Shown here piece after piece: positions 1 through 8,826 of a stretch of DNA of 64,000 nucleotides. Position numbers and translations under genes: made by a program. How positions within the stretch are numbered: the first letter of the stretch is position 1; every line of letters begins with the position of its first letter. The notes beneath the pieces are model-generated. The model was not told where the DNA came from, did not search any database, and saw only the letters and a program-made list of their open reading frames with translations. Where the stretch lies: the NCBI GenBank assembly GCA_017620475.1, contig JAFZQI010000031.1:23715-87714 (forward strand), in the 5' to 3' direction. The DNA is from Clostridiales bacterium. Its GTDB lineage: Bacteria; Bacillota; Clostridia; Saccharofermentanales; Saccharofermentanaceae.

Positions 1-2
1 AT

Positions 3-1403
3 GAAGAAATGTACTTTGTCAAGACCAACTATATCCGATCCGATGACCCGGCAGAGAAATACAGCGGGAGCGAGACCGTCATCGTAAAGCTGAAGAAGGC
101 GGATAAGAATCCGCATGTAGGAAAGACCATTATTGAGATCGGCATGGCCGGCATGTACAGTGAAACCTTCACGGATTATATCGTTTCCTACAATAAAGAT
201 GCGAACAACAAGTCCAGAATTATTACCAAGGACTATACAAGTGATGTAACCACCTATGAGGAATACGAGAAGATGCTTAAGGAAATGGCCGATAAGGTCT
301 ACCTGGAGATGCTCTCCGGGGAAGGCCCGGATATCCTTGTCAACTTCTCTTCCTACAGTCAGTTCAATAACGATGAGGTACTGGTCGACCTCAATAAACT
401 TATCGATGGCGAAAACGGATTCTCCAGAGATGAGTATTTCGATAATGTTTTCCGTGCTTTTGAGACTCGTGGCAAGATGTATCAGATTCCGGTATGTGTA
501 GATATTTCCGGGTATCTGGCGAATAAGGATATCGTCGGAGACCGTTCGGGCTGGACATACGATGAGTTCGAGAGTATCGCCAAGACTTTGCCGGAAGATG
601 TGTCCATGATGGAAGAGACTCAGTGCAGTGCGCTTCTGCAGTCACTTATGAGTGTATCTACGAATTCGTTTGTTGATTATGAAAAGAAAGAAGTCCACTT
701 TGACAGCGAGGATTTCAAGAAACTTCTGACGATCGCCAAGAACTACGGAACGACCCGTGATCTGGACTCGGATATGGGCATGTACGAAACAAGTGCGATG
801 ATCGACGGGATGTACGAAGAGTATGATCCGTATTCTAAACTCAAGGATGGCGTGATCGTTATGATGCCGGTAAGCTTCTACGATCTTAGAGGATATGCCG
901 AAAACTGCAGTGCACTCAAGGAGAAGTCCGTATTCCTGGGAGCTCCGGCTCCGGAAGCTTCCGGTATGTCCGCATCTCCGATGCTGACGCTGGCGATCTC
1001 ACAGTTCTCCTCTCATCAGGAAGAAGCATGGGATTTCATCAAGTTCATGTTCGCTGAAGAACAGCAGCTGAAGTATGCGTCTGACTTCTGGTCGCTGCCT
1101 CTTTCCAGAGAAGCCCTCCAGAAGAGATCGGAAAACCAGATCGAGGAGTATAACCGTGACAAGGAAGAAGCCAAGAAATGGGGATACGGCGACGATAGGT
1201 ACTACCAGTATGATCTTACACAGGAGACCGTAGATGGTCTGGTCAAGATCGTAGAAGGCGTGAAGACGATCTCCAGCGTCGACCCGGGTCTTCTGATGAT
1301 CATCAACGAGGAAGCTCCGGCATTCTTCGAGAATCAGAGATCGGTAGACGACGTATGCAAAAACATCCAGAACCGTGCGACAACACTTCTGCACGAGAGG
1401 TAA
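3..1403 (+). CDS. Extracellular solute-binding protein (family 1-like), 5'-truncated by the window edge
   Basis: This is the C-terminal 466 residues of a sugar-type ABC binding lipoprotein; the reading frame is already open at the window edge, so the ATG at 9 is not the true start. It aligns along its whole length with the second half of the 826-residue protein at 25822-28302: both have ADKNPH-GKT, a GPDILV segment, and end in a VCKNIQNRA motif followed by ER. By that comparison about 360 N-terminal residues, including the lipoprotein signal, lie outside the window. It is followed after 284 bases by two importer permeases on the same strand, so it probably supplies their substrate. The ligand is unknown; a carbohydrate is inferred from the permease family. 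Confidence 0.85.
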   Translation, partial: EEMYFVKTNYIRSDDPAEKYSGSETVIVKLKKADKNPHVGKTIIEIGMAGMYSETFTDYIVSYNKDANNKSRIITKDYTSDVTTYEEYEKMLKEMADKVYLEMLSGEGPDILVNFSSYSQFNNDEVLVDLNKLIDGENGFSRDEYFDNVFRAFETRGKMYQIPVCVDISGYLANKDIVGDRSGWTYDEFESIAKTLPEDVSMMEETQCSALLQSLMSVSTNSFVDYEKKEVHFDSEDFKKLLTIAKNYGTTRDLDSDMGMYETSAMIDGMYEEYDPYSKLKDGVIVMMPVSFYDLRGYAENCSALKEKSVFLGAPAPEASGMSASPMLTLAISQFSSHQEEAWDFIKFMFAEEQQLKYASDFWSLPLSREALQKRSENQIEEYNRDKEEAKKWGYGDDRYYQYDLTQETVDGLVKIVEGVKTISSVDPGLLMIINEEAPAFFENQRSVDDVCKNIQNRATTLLHER

Positions 1404-1428
1404 GACGGAAAGTGACGTATGTGTCACA

Positions 1429-1532
1429 TAAAGGTCACTTGAAAGTCATTCCAGGATGAGACAATAAAGATGTCGAAAGGGAGAGCAACCTCCAAACCCA
1501 ACTCCCTGTAGACAGGTAGCGAAGAACCTTTA
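1429..1532 (+). other. Possible structured RNA between the binding-protein and permease genes
   Basis: A 7-bp closing stem (TAAAGGT at 1429-1435 with ACCTTTA at 1526-1532) encloses a purine-rich core. It contains GAAAGGGAGAGCAACCTCC (1475-1493), AAACC, a CTGTagACAG hairpin and GGTAGCG. The order of these blocks loosely recalls the c-di-GMP-I (GEMM) riboswitch core, but the match is partial and the place, inside an operon, is unusual. It could equally be a plain mRNA-processing or stability element. Confidence 0.25.
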
Positions 1533-1558
1533 ACTATCTTCTATTTACTTTCATACCC

Positions 1559-1586
1559 GGGAGCGAGGCCCACCCCCCTCGCTCCC
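1559..1586 (+). other. Strong GC-rich hairpin in the binding-protein/permease spacer
   Basis: GGGAGCGAGG (1559-1568) pairs perfectly with CCTCGCTCCC (1577-1586) over ten base pairs with an eight-base loop. No T-run follows, so it is not a standard intrinsic terminator. Such hairpins after a binding-protein gene often stabilise the upstream mRNA and make binding protein more abundant than permeases; that role is inferred here. Confidence 0.5.
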
Positions 1587-1687
1587 ACCCCTCCTCACAA
1601 AAGAAGAGAATTCAATTACGAAAATAACACAGTATGGTAGAATAAATTTGTACTTTCACTGTGATGCGATATAACGAAGGAAAACAG

Positions 1688-2611
1688 ATGGCAACACACG
1701 AATATAATCCGGAAGAAGTTAGAAAGAGACGAATCAAAGGACGAAGAAAAAGAGCACTTCGCGAATGGTTCGTCTTTACCGGTTATCTGACTCCGAGTCT
1801 TCTGGGCGTGCTGCTTTTCTTCTTCGGACCGATGCTGATCGTGCTGGTCCAGTCTTTTCAAAGAAGCGCCACTAATAGCGAGTTCGTCGGAGTAGATAAC
1901 TATATTCATGTTTGGAACAATAAGGCGTTCCAGACCGCCTCAGTTAATACTTTGATCTTTGCCGGTCTGGCCGTTCCGCTGGCGGTCCTTCTTTCTCTCC
2001 TTCTGGCTCTGCTTCTGAGCTCGAAGATCCCCGGTAAGAGTGTATTCCGCAGCATCATGCTCAACCCGATGATGGTTCCGGTTGCATCGATCGTTCTGAT
2101 CTGGCAGGTTATGTTTTCCTATAACGGCGCACTCAATACCTACATGGGATGGTTTGGTATCGACAAGGTCGACTGGATGAAATCCAACTGGTCGCGAATG
2201 GTTATCCTGATCCTTTTCCTGTGGAAAAATCTCGGCTACAACATGGTCCTTTTTATCTCCGCCATCTCCGCGGTTCCGTCGGAACAGCTGGAGTCGGCAA
2301 AGATGGATGGTGCCGGTGCCGTAAGAAGATTCTTCAGCATCAAGCTTCCGTACTTGTGGCCGACGATCTTCTTTGTCGGGATCATGTCATTGATTAACTC
2401 CTTTAAGATCTTCCGTGAAGTATATCTTCTTGCCGGAGACTACCCCTTCGATGCGCTGTATATGCTTCAGAACTTCATGAATAACATGTTCTCCCATCTG
2501 GATAATGCGAAGCTGACCGCAGCCGCGATCATCATGTGTATTGCCATGATCATCATTGTCGGTGTGCTCTTTATCGCAGAGAACAGACTGGGAAGAGATA
2601 CGGAGGAGTAA
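1688..2611 (+). CDS. Carbohydrate ABC transporter permease, MalF/UgpA type
   Basis: This 307-residue membrane protein is one half of the translocation channel of a sugar importer. It has a basic N-terminus, then six hydrophobic segments starting near residue 30. The cytoplasmic EAA loop near residue 210 (ESAKMDGAGA, then I-LP) is the docking site for the ATPase. The start at 1688 is chosen because GAAGGAAAA lies just upstream; an in-frame ATG at 1661 has no ribosome-binding site. It lies between the truncated binding-protein gene and the second permease gene (3-base gap). No ATPase is encoded nearby, so an MsmX-like shared ATPase elsewhere, or a gene upstream of the window, is presumably used. 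Confidence 0.9.
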   Translation: MATHEYNPEEVRKRRIKGRRKRALREWFVFTGYLTPSLLGVLLFFFGPMLIVLVQSFQRSATNSEFVGVDNYIHVWNNKAFQTASVNTLIFAGLAVPLAVLLSLLLALLLSSKIPGKSVFRSIMLNPMMVPVASIVLIWQVMFSYNGALNTYMGWFGIDKVDWMKSNWSRMVILILFLWKNLGYNMVLFISAISAVPSEQLESAKMDGAGAVRRFFSIKLPYLWPTIFFVGIMSLINSFKIFREVYLLAGDYPFDALYMLQNFMNNMFSHLDNAKLTAAAIIMCIAMIIIVGVLFIAENRLGRDTEE

Positions 2612-2614
2612 CCT

Positions 2615-3676
2615 ATGAAGAAGAACGACATTACTCCTCTTACCCCCATCAACGGTGTTTCGGAAGAAGTACACGATCACGGTTCGATCCGCGATCTTCA
2701 GGAGGTCGAGATCGTACAGCTTTCCGAAGAAGAAATCGAGGCTATGCACGAGAAGGGCCGTGCCGATGCGAAGCGGCGTATCCGCCTGCACACGATCGCG
2801 GACCGCTTCTGGACTACCGTAGGCGTGTTGCTGGCGGTGGCAGTGGCCATCTTTGCCCTGATGCCGATCGTACTGACGATCCTGGATTCCTTTATGTCCA
2901 CCGACGAAATCAAGACCAACTACAGTGCCGTCTATAACAGCCTTTCTTCCGCTTCAGCCGAGACGAAGACTTATCTGTCTTCCACACCGAAACTGAAGAT
3001 GATCCCGGATTTCGTTTCCTTCAGTCAGTATAAGACGCTTCTTTTCTTAAGTCCGACATACCTGCTGAAGTTCTGGAATTCGGTGGCGCTGGTCGTTCCG
3101 ATCGTGCTGGGACAGATCATGGTCGGATGCCTGGCTTCCTATAGCTTTGCCCGCTACAGAAAGAAGAGAAGAGAAGTTCTCTTTTTCTCCTATGTAATCC
3201 TCATGCTGATGCCCTTCCAGGTAACCCTCGTTCCGAACTACCTGATCGCCAATAAGCTTGGGATCTATAACACCTGGTGGGCGATCATTCTGCCGGGCAT
3301 ATTCTCGACCTTCAGTATTTTCCTTCTGAGTAAATACATGAGGCAGATCCCGTCTTCCTATATCGAAGCGGCGAAACTGGATGGCGCGAACGAATGGAAC
3401 ATATTTACGAAGATATGTCTTCCGATGTGTAAGAGCGCGATCTACGCCATGGCGATCCTTCTGTTTATCGACTACTGGAACATGGTCGAGCAGCCTTTGA
3501 TCCTTCTGGAGGATGCCGGTAAACAGCCTTTGTCGGTATTCCTGTCCCAGATCAACGCAGCCGAGGTCGGCGTGGCTTTCGCTGCATCGTTCATATTCAT
3601 GATCCCGCCGCTTCTGATCTTCCTTTACGGAGAACAGTATTTGGTAGAAGGTATTTCCCGTTCGGGTATTAAATAA
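2615..3676 (+). CDS. Carbohydrate ABC transporter permease, MalG/AraQ type
   Basis: This second channel subunit of 353 residues pairs with the preceding permease. A hydrophilic N-terminal tail of about 65 residues precedes the first membrane segment. There is a long extracytoplasmic loop (residues about 100-145) and then further membrane segments. The EAA motif reads IEAAKLDGANEW, followed by I-CLP, which is typical of the MalG side. GGAGG lies seven bases before the ATG. The acidic N-terminal tail is longer than in typical MalG proteins of about 280 residues. Translation is probably coupled to its neighbours. Confidence 0.9.
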   Translation: MKKNDITPLTPINGVSEEVHDHGSIRDLQEVEIVQLSEEEIEAMHEKGRADAKRRIRLHTIADRFWTTVGVLLAVAVAIFALMPIVLTILDSFMSTDEIKTNYSAVYNSLSSASAETKTYLSSTPKLKMIPDFVSFSQYKTLLFLSPTYLLKFWNSVALVVPIVLGQIMVGCLASYSFARYRKKRREVLFFSYVILMLMPFQVTLVPNYLIANKLGIYNTWWAIILPGIFSTFSIFLLSKYMRQIPSSYIEAAKLDGANEWNIFTKICLPMCKSAIYAMAILLFIDYWNMVEQPLILLEDAGKQPLSVFLSQINAAEVGVAFAASFIFMIPPLLIFLYGEQYLVEGISRSGIK

Positions 3677-3709
3677 TTATTCGATGGTGTTTCGGAGGAG
3701 GTTTTGACA

Positions 3710-5392
3710 ATGTCAGACGAGAACAGAAAAAGAAAGAATAAGAAATGGATCGTAAAGGCGCTGGTGATTTTCCTGATCGTGATGGGAATCCTGACGTTCT
3801 TCTCGAATACCATCATGAATATGACGCTGACACAGGTCAGTACCCAGCAGATCTACAGTGCCACATTAAGCTCCATCACCAGAGCGAGCGGCGTGGTGCA
3901 GGCGGCGACGCAAAAGGAAGTCAAAGCGCCGGGTGAACTTACCGTGGAAGGCGTTAACACATATCTTTACGGATATGTAGAGGAAGGCGATGTTCTGGCG
4001 ACCTTTAAGCTTCCGGAAGACCGTACGGATCTGGAGACGGCAAAGAAGAACCTGGCTGACCTTGAAAAAGAAATGGAATACGATGAGCGTACGCCTTCCG
4101 AGTCCAACGACTACTATCCCCTGGAGATGGCTGTTCAGGATGCCGAGAAGGGCGTCGAAACGGCGCAGAAGAATCTCGATGCAGCCTATGATAAGGACAG
4201 TGCGATCGAGAGAACAAGAAATGAGATCACACAGCTGAATGATGATATAACAGAGCTTCAAAAGAAAAAGGTAGAGGTCGAGAACTCCAAATCCGAATCA
4301 GAGACCAGAAGAGACGAACTCCGAGAGAAGATCGATCCCTGCAAGTGGGCGCTCGAAAAAGCCCAGGAGGCATTGGATGCCTGCATTACCGATCCGAACG
4401 ATCCGGCTTTTGATCAGGCCAAGCTCGATAAGTGCACCGCTGATGTGCAGGAGGCCCAGCAGGATGTAGATGATGTACAGGCGGCTTTCGATCGTGCAAA
4501 CGATAGGATCGTCAGTTACGGTGAGCAGATCATCGATATCGAAAACAGTATCTCTGATAAGCAGAATCTGATCGAAGAGAAAGAACTCGAGATTACAGGA
4601 TACGAGGCAATCTCCTCTGTGGAAGATGCCAAGCGTGCCTTAAGTGATGCCGAGCATGACCTCGCGCAGGCCAGAAAGACGCTGAGTGATACCAGAGCCA
4701 GAGCCGGCGTAAGCTACGACCAGGCGGAGGATGCAAAAAACGCGAAACTGAAGCAAAAAGAAGATTATGAAAAAGAGATCGCCCGTCTTGAGGAATACTA
4801 TTCCGTTACGGACGTCAAGGCACCGATCTCCGGCATGATCATTGCCGTTAACGTGAACCGCGGCGGACAGTGCATGAAAGATGAGGTCATGTTTACGATC
4901 GCGGATATGGATTCCGAGTTCTATATTGAATGCTCGATCCCGAAGAAAGATGCGGAAGGCATGTATATCGGTTCGGAAGTCAAGACGGATATGTGTGACG
5001 GTGCCGTCGTCGAGTCGATCCGTCCGGATCCGAGCAGCCCGATGGACTCCAATATCGTAAGGATCACCGTATGGGGCAGCTGGCTGACACCGGGTGCGAC
5101 CACGGTCAACTGCACGATCTCGACATCGAACAGAAACTACGAAAACGTGGTACCGAAGGGTGCGGTACAGCAGGATACGGAAGGTGATTTCATCTACATC
5201 CTCGTGACCAAGAACAGCCCGCTCGGTGAGCGATATATCGCCCGTAAGGTATCGGTCAAGGTCCTGGCGGAAGATGCGACATCGTGTGCCATCGAGGGTG
5301 CCGGTATCAACTACGCATACTGTATCGTACGTACAGGTAAACCGATCAAGAACGGCGAGCAGGTCCGTCTTGCACAAGGAGAGACAAACTAA
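3710..5392 (+). CDS. HlyD-like membrane-fusion/adaptor protein
   Basis: This 560-residue protein has a basic N-terminus, one membrane segment (residues about 16-36) and a large outside portion. That portion has a lipoyl-like half (VKAPGELTVEG), two long charged helical stretches predicted as coiled coil (about 105-230 and 255-360), and a second lipoyl half with a VTDVKAPISGMI core. A beta-barrel domain follows. This is the layout of periplasmic adaptors of tripartite and MacAB/YknX exporters. The ATG at 3710 follows GGAGGAGG with a good spacing; a TTG at 3704 is less likely. It overlaps the next gene by one base. An efflux-type adaptor in the same operon as importer permeases is unusual. Confidence 0.85.
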   Translation: MSDENRKRKNKKWIVKALVIFLIVMGILTFFSNTIMNMTLTQVSTQQIYSATLSSITRASGVVQAATQKEVKAPGELTVEGVNTYLYGYVEEGDVLATFKLPEDRTDLETAKKNLADLEKEMEYDERTPSESNDYYPLEMAVQDAEKGVETAQKNLDAAYDKDSAIERTRNEITQLNDDITELQKKKVEVENSKSESETRRDELREKIDPCKWALEKAQEALDACITDPNDPAFDQAKLDKCTADVQEAQQDVDDVQAAFDRANDRIVSYGEQIIDIENSISDKQNLIEEKELEITGYEAISSVEDAKRALSDAEHDLAQARKTLSDTRARAGVSYDQAEDAKNAKLKQKEDYEKEIARLEEYYSVTDVKAPISGMIIAVNVNRGGQCMKDEVMFTIADMDSEFYIECSIPKKDAEGMYIGSEVKTDMCDGAVVESIRPDPSSPMDSNIVRITVWGSWLTPGATTVNCTISTSNRNYENVVPKGAVQQDTEGDFIYILVTKNSPLGERYIARKVSVKVLAEDATSCAIEGAGINYAYCIVRTGKPIKNGEQVRLAQGETN

Positions 5393-6648
5393 TGGAAATT
5401 CGTTCAAAACTGAAGAATTTCATAACGAATAAATGGGGCGACATCTGCCGTCGTTCCCACTATTTCCTGATGGGCATTCCGTTTGTGCTGGTGATCGGTT
5501 CGATCGTCCTGTCCGTTGCTTCGGTCGTGCGTATCAATCAGGTCCTCGACGGACAGTATCTGCAGTATGCTGCTGAGCGTTTCGAATCGAAGAAAATGCC
5601 GTACCGCATGCTTACGGTCCTGGGTCCGGGTCTGGAACAAAATGACGGTTCCGCGCCGAGAAAAGCGGAATCCGGTCTGGATGTGGAGAAGATCCAGAGT
5701 ATTCATGACGCTTTGGATCTTACGGAGAAGGCGACGGTCGGGAATAACAAGAATTCGAAAAACGGTACAGACGCGGCAAACTCCGGTATCGTCAATGTGT
5801 GGGAGGATTGCTACTCTTCTGTGGCCAGATATCCGGCGACCGGTTACATGGATAAGACCCCGACCGGAATGGTGGAGAGCTGTGAAGTGGTAGGTGTTTC
5901 CGGGAATTATCAGGTCGTCCATCCGTTCAGTTACGAGAGCGGCGGTTTCCTTCCGGGAGAAGATGGTGACAGATATACCGTGGTACTCAATACGCAGCTG
6001 GCATGGAATCTGTTCCACTCCTATCAGGTCCTCGGTGCTTTTGTAGAATTCAACGGGACCATGTATCAGATCGTTGGCGTCGTCAATGAGGGAACGGATG
6101 CCATCAGTGAGACGACCGGTGTGACCAAACCCCGTGCCTATATCCCGTTTAAGCAGCTGGCCTATCTGGCCAATGGTTCGGCTTTCCCGTCCATGTCATC
6201 AGAGATGGAAAATTCAGTCAAAGATACGGATCTGGCCGTTACCTGCTATGAGGTGCTCCTTACGGATCCCATCAATAACATTGCGTACAATGATCTCGTT
6301 GATGCACTTCAGGATACGATCGGTTATTCGGAAGATAAGTCCGAACTTCTGATCATTAATAACACGGACCGATTCAATGCCATCTCTCTTTACAAGAAGT
6401 ATTTCCCGCTGAAGGATTCCTATGTGGGCGGAAATGGTTTGAATGTTCCGTATTACGAACGGTCGGCACGGCTTGCGGAGCAATACGTGGTCTTCTGGGC
6501 GGAAGCCCTCATCGTCGGGATATTGTTCCTGATCCTCGGAAGCTGTAATATATATGCGATCCTGCACGGATCACATACGAAACATGAACGGCAGGATGAA
6601 TATGAGGAAGAGCAGGAGATCAGTTATTTTGATCAAGACATGCGTTAG
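5392..6648 (+). CDS. MacB-like ectodomain membrane protein with only two membrane segments
   Basis: This 418-residue protein has a cytoplasmic N-terminus and a membrane segment at about 26-46. An outside domain of about 315 residues follows, then a second membrane segment at about 368-388 and an acidic cytoplasmic tail. The topology resembles the first segment plus ectodomain of MacB/FtsX permeases, but the last two membrane helices of that family are missing. Its start overlaps the stop of the HlyD-like gene (TAATG), so the two products are likely partners. A terminator at 6671 ends the operon. It could instead be an uncharacterised accessory subunit; family assignment rests on topology and neighbourhood. 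Confidence 0.6.
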   Translation: MEIRSKLKNFITNKWGDICRRSHYFLMGIPFVLVIGSIVLSVASVVRINQVLDGQYLQYAAERFESKKMPYRMLTVLGPGLEQNDGSAPRKAESGLDVEKIQSIHDALDLTEKATVGNNKNSKNGTDAANSGIVNVWEDCYSSVARYPATGYMDKTPTGMVESCEVVGVSGNYQVVHPFSYESGGFLPGEDGDRYTVVLNTQLAWNLFHSYQVLGAFVEFNGTMYQIVGVVNEGTDAISETTGVTKPRAYIPFKQLAYLANGSAFPSMSSEMENSVKDTDLAVTCYEVLLTDPINNIAYNDLVDALQDTIGYSEDKSELLIINNTDRFNAISLYKKYFPLKDSYVGGNGLNVPYYERSARLAEQYVVFWAEALIVGILFLILGSCNIYAILHGSHTKHERQDEYEEEQEISYFDQDMR

Positions 6649-6670
6649 TGAATATAGTAGCTTCTTTCGG

Positions 6671-6706
6671 CCCGACTCCCCGGAAAAAACGGGGAGCCGG
6701 GCTTTT
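6671..6706 (+). terminator. Intrinsic terminator of the transporter-adaptor operon
   Basis: CCCGACTCCCCG pairs with CGGGGAGCCGGG around an A-rich loop, with one mismatch, and TTTT follows at 6703-6706. It lies 22 bases after the stop at 6648 and ends just before the apbE start, so it separates the two transcription units. Confidence 0.85.
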
Positions 6707-6709
6707 GCT

Positions 6710-7762
6710 ATGTCCGGATCATTTTCGTCTTCCTGCCGTTTTCCTTCTTGCATCCGCCTGCTTGCGGTGATCCTAGCCGGCATGTTCCTTCTGCCTTTTT
6801 CCGGCTGCACGAAGCGGAGGGAACCGAAGGCGGAGCTGTCTTTATTTGCTATGGATACATACGTGAGGCTTCAGGCGGAAGGTGAGGATGCGGATAATGC
6901 GGTGAAGGCAGCGGCAAGCCTTCTTTCGGAACTGGAACAGAAACTGTCCCGGACTTTGGAAGGAAGCGAGGTGTCTGCGCTGAACCGCTCCTCGAAGGAT
7001 TCGCCGGTGACGCTTTCGGAGGATACCTACCGGCTTCTTTCTTCGGTATGCGAGTATGCGGAGAAGACGGAAGGGAGATTTGATCCGACCATCGCTCCTT
7101 TGATGGATCTGTGGGGATTCGGAACAGAAAAAGCATCGGTGCCTGATGAAAAGAAGATCGGGGAGACACTTGCCCGGGTGGACTTTCGGAGGATCCATCT
7201 TCTTTCGGAAAACCAGGCGTATGTGGAGGAAGGAACGCAGGTCGATCTTGGCGGTGCCGCCAAAGGCTTCATCGGACAGCTTCTGATGGAGAAGATGCAA
7301 AGCTTCTCCCTTTCGAAGATCATACTGGATCTGGGCGGGAATATCTGTGTCTGGTCGAAATCTTCCTCTCTTTCCGTAGGGGTCATTTCTCCGCTTCAAT
7401 CGGACAAACTGATCTGTATCTGCGATTCACCCGAGAATGAGAATCTCTTCGTCATCACCAGCGGTGCGTACGAGAGGTATTTTGAAGAAAACGGCGTGAA
7501 GTACGGCCACATCATGGATACGAGGACCGGATGCCCGGTCGTGACGGATCTTCTTTCCGCGACGATCATCGGCTCGGATGGGACATCCGGTGATATCCTG
7601 TCCACCACGTTATTTGCGCTCGGATGTGAGGAGGCGAAAGCCTTCGCCGTGAAAGAGAAGATCGATTGTATTTTATGTGCGGAAAATGGTACATTATGGG
7701 TATCTTCATCGCTTGAAGGGAAGGTACATGAGCAAGAGGGGTGGACAATCCGATATTTCTGA
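6710..7762 (+). CDS. apbE: FAD:protein FMN transferase (ApbE), lipoprotein
   Basis: ApbE covalently attaches FMN to Thr/Ser of target flavoproteins such as Rnf or Nqr subunits outside the membrane. The product has 350 residues. A lipoprotein signal (hydrophobic run, then FSGC) is followed by the ApbE fold: LFAMDTYV, the FDPTIAPLMDLWGF segment, VDLGGAAKGF, ILDLGGN and the HIMDTRTG metal/flavin motif. A longer open frame back to 6554 would run through the terminator, so the ATG at 6710 is preferred although its ribosome-binding site is weak. The 3' end overlaps the next gene by 35 bases. No Rnf or Nqr genes are in the window. Confidence 0.9.
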   Translation: MSGSFSSSCRFPSCIRLLAVILAGMFLLPFSGCTKRREPKAELSLFAMDTYVRLQAEGEDADNAVKAAASLLSELEQKLSRTLEGSEVSALNRSSKDSPVTLSEDTYRLLSSVCEYAEKTEGRFDPTIAPLMDLWGFGTEKASVPDEKKIGETLARVDFRRIHLLSENQAYVEEGTQVDLGGAAKGFIGQLLMEKMQSFSLSKIILDLGGNICVWSKSSSLSVGVISPLQSDKLICICDSPENENLFVITSGAYERYFEENGVKYGHIMDTRTGCPVVTDLLSATIIGSDGTSGDILSTTLFALGCEEAKAFAVKEKIDCILCAENGTLWVSSSLEGKVHEQEGWTIRYF

Positions 7763-8234
7763 TTCCGGGCGAAGCGGATCTGCCCGTGAAAAGCAGCTTG
7801 ACAACTCAAAGCTTCCTGCTCGGAACTTTAGTTTTCGGAAGGGGGATTTTTGGGTCATCGGATCCATCGTTCTTCTTTGCACCATCATGATCGCCGGTCT
7901 GGCGATTTACGGACAGGCGACCCGTTCGCGTTCCCGGTATGTCCGTATCACGCAGAACGGGCGGATCCTCATGGAAAGGGACCTTCAAGAGTTTCAGGAT
8001 CCCGTGGAATTCCGGATCGAGACGGATGCCGGCCACATGGTGATCGTGATTTCATCGGAAAAAGTATATGTCAAAGAAAGCGACTGTGCGGATAAGATCT
8101 GCGTACATGCCGGAGATCTGACCAAGATCGGGGATGGCGCCGTCTGCCTTCCCAACCGCGTAGTCGTGCAGATCGTGTCCGGTTCCGGTGATGCCGGAAG
8201 TTCAAACGGGGAAGTGGATGTGGTGGCCAAATGA
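7728..8234 (+). CDS. NusG domain II-containing membrane protein
   Basis: This 168-residue protein has a hydrophilic N-terminus of about 40 residues, one membrane segment (about residues 42-62) and a C-terminal domain of the NusG-II/DUF1312 type. The C-terminal domain ends with CADKICVHAG and a conserved LPNRVVV strand. Proteins of this family sit beside apbE and Gx transporter genes in many clostridia; the biochemical role is not established. The start at 7728 follows GAAGGGAAGG and lies inside the end of apbE. It overlaps the next gene by four bases (ATGA), so the three genes form one translationally coupled unit. Confidence 0.85.
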   Translation: MSKRGGQSDISDSGRSGSAREKQLDNSKLPARNFSFRKGDFWVIGSIVLLCTIMIAGLAIYGQATRSRSRYVRITQNGRILMERDLQEFQDPVEFRIETDAGHMVIVISSEKVYVKESDCADKICVHAGDLTKIGDGAVCLPNRVVVQIVSGSGDAGSSNGEVDVVAK

Positions 8235-8752
8235 GAAGGAGACTTGCTTATGACATCACTAGGACGGCGATCCTGCTTGCTCTGGCATTAGTGTTAAGTA
8301 TTCTCGAGGCCTGGCTGGTTCCGAAAGGGATCCTTCCGATCCCCGGCTTTAAACTCGGTTTTGCTAATATTGCGATCCTGGTGACGCTCTATTGCGTGGG
8401 CAGGAAGGAAGCGCTCCTGGTGGCGGTCCTCCGATCGCTACTTCTTCTTGCCTTCGGCGGGAATATCGTCGGGTTCGTTTTCTCGCTTCTTGGCGGAATT
8501 GCGGCGTGGAGTACGATGTGCGTGCTTTCGGATATGCCGCATGTTTCCATCTACGGCGTCAGCATCGGAGGCGCGGCGGCTCACGGCCTGGGGCAGATCC
8601 TGGCGGCGCTCCTTCTGACGCGGACCGTTTATGTGATCGGATATCTTCCGTATCTGGTGCTTCTCGGGTCAGCGGCGGGAGGACTTATCGCGTATCTCAC
8701 GATCCCTATTGTAAAAGCACTCGACCATATCGGAAATGAAATGATACAATGA
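8231..8752 (+). CDS. Gx transporter family membrane protein (Hpre_diP_synt_I-like)
   Basis: This 173-residue, very hydrophobic protein has about five membrane segments and the family signature PGFKLGFANI (residues about 41-50) followed by a conserved ALLVAVLRSLL helix. The family was once annotated as heptaprenyl diphosphate synthase component I, but it looks like a small ECF-type transporter substrate-binding component. Its substrate is unknown. It is translationally coupled to the NusG-II gene. With apbE this trio is usually linked to flavinylated electron-transfer systems. Confidence 0.85.
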   Translation: MRRRLAYDITRTAILLALALVLSILEAWLVPKGILPIPGFKLGFANIAILVTLYCVGRKEALLVAVLRSLLLLAFGGNIVGFVFSLLGGIAAWSTMCVLSDMPHVSIYGVSIGGAAAHGLGQILAALLLTRTVYVIGYLPYLVLLGSAAGGLIAYLTIPIVKALDHIGNEMIQ

Positions 8753-8826
8753 GGAAAAGAGCGGTCTTCTCCGAGGTGGATAAGGGGATGACCGATTCGA
8801 ATCTGAGGTGAAGGCGGGTAGGAAAG

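Noticed and set aside
6554..6709. An N-terminal extension of apbE starting at 6554
   Set aside because: It would begin inside the previous gene and read through the terminator at 6671-6706; the lipoprotein signal starts naturally at 6710.
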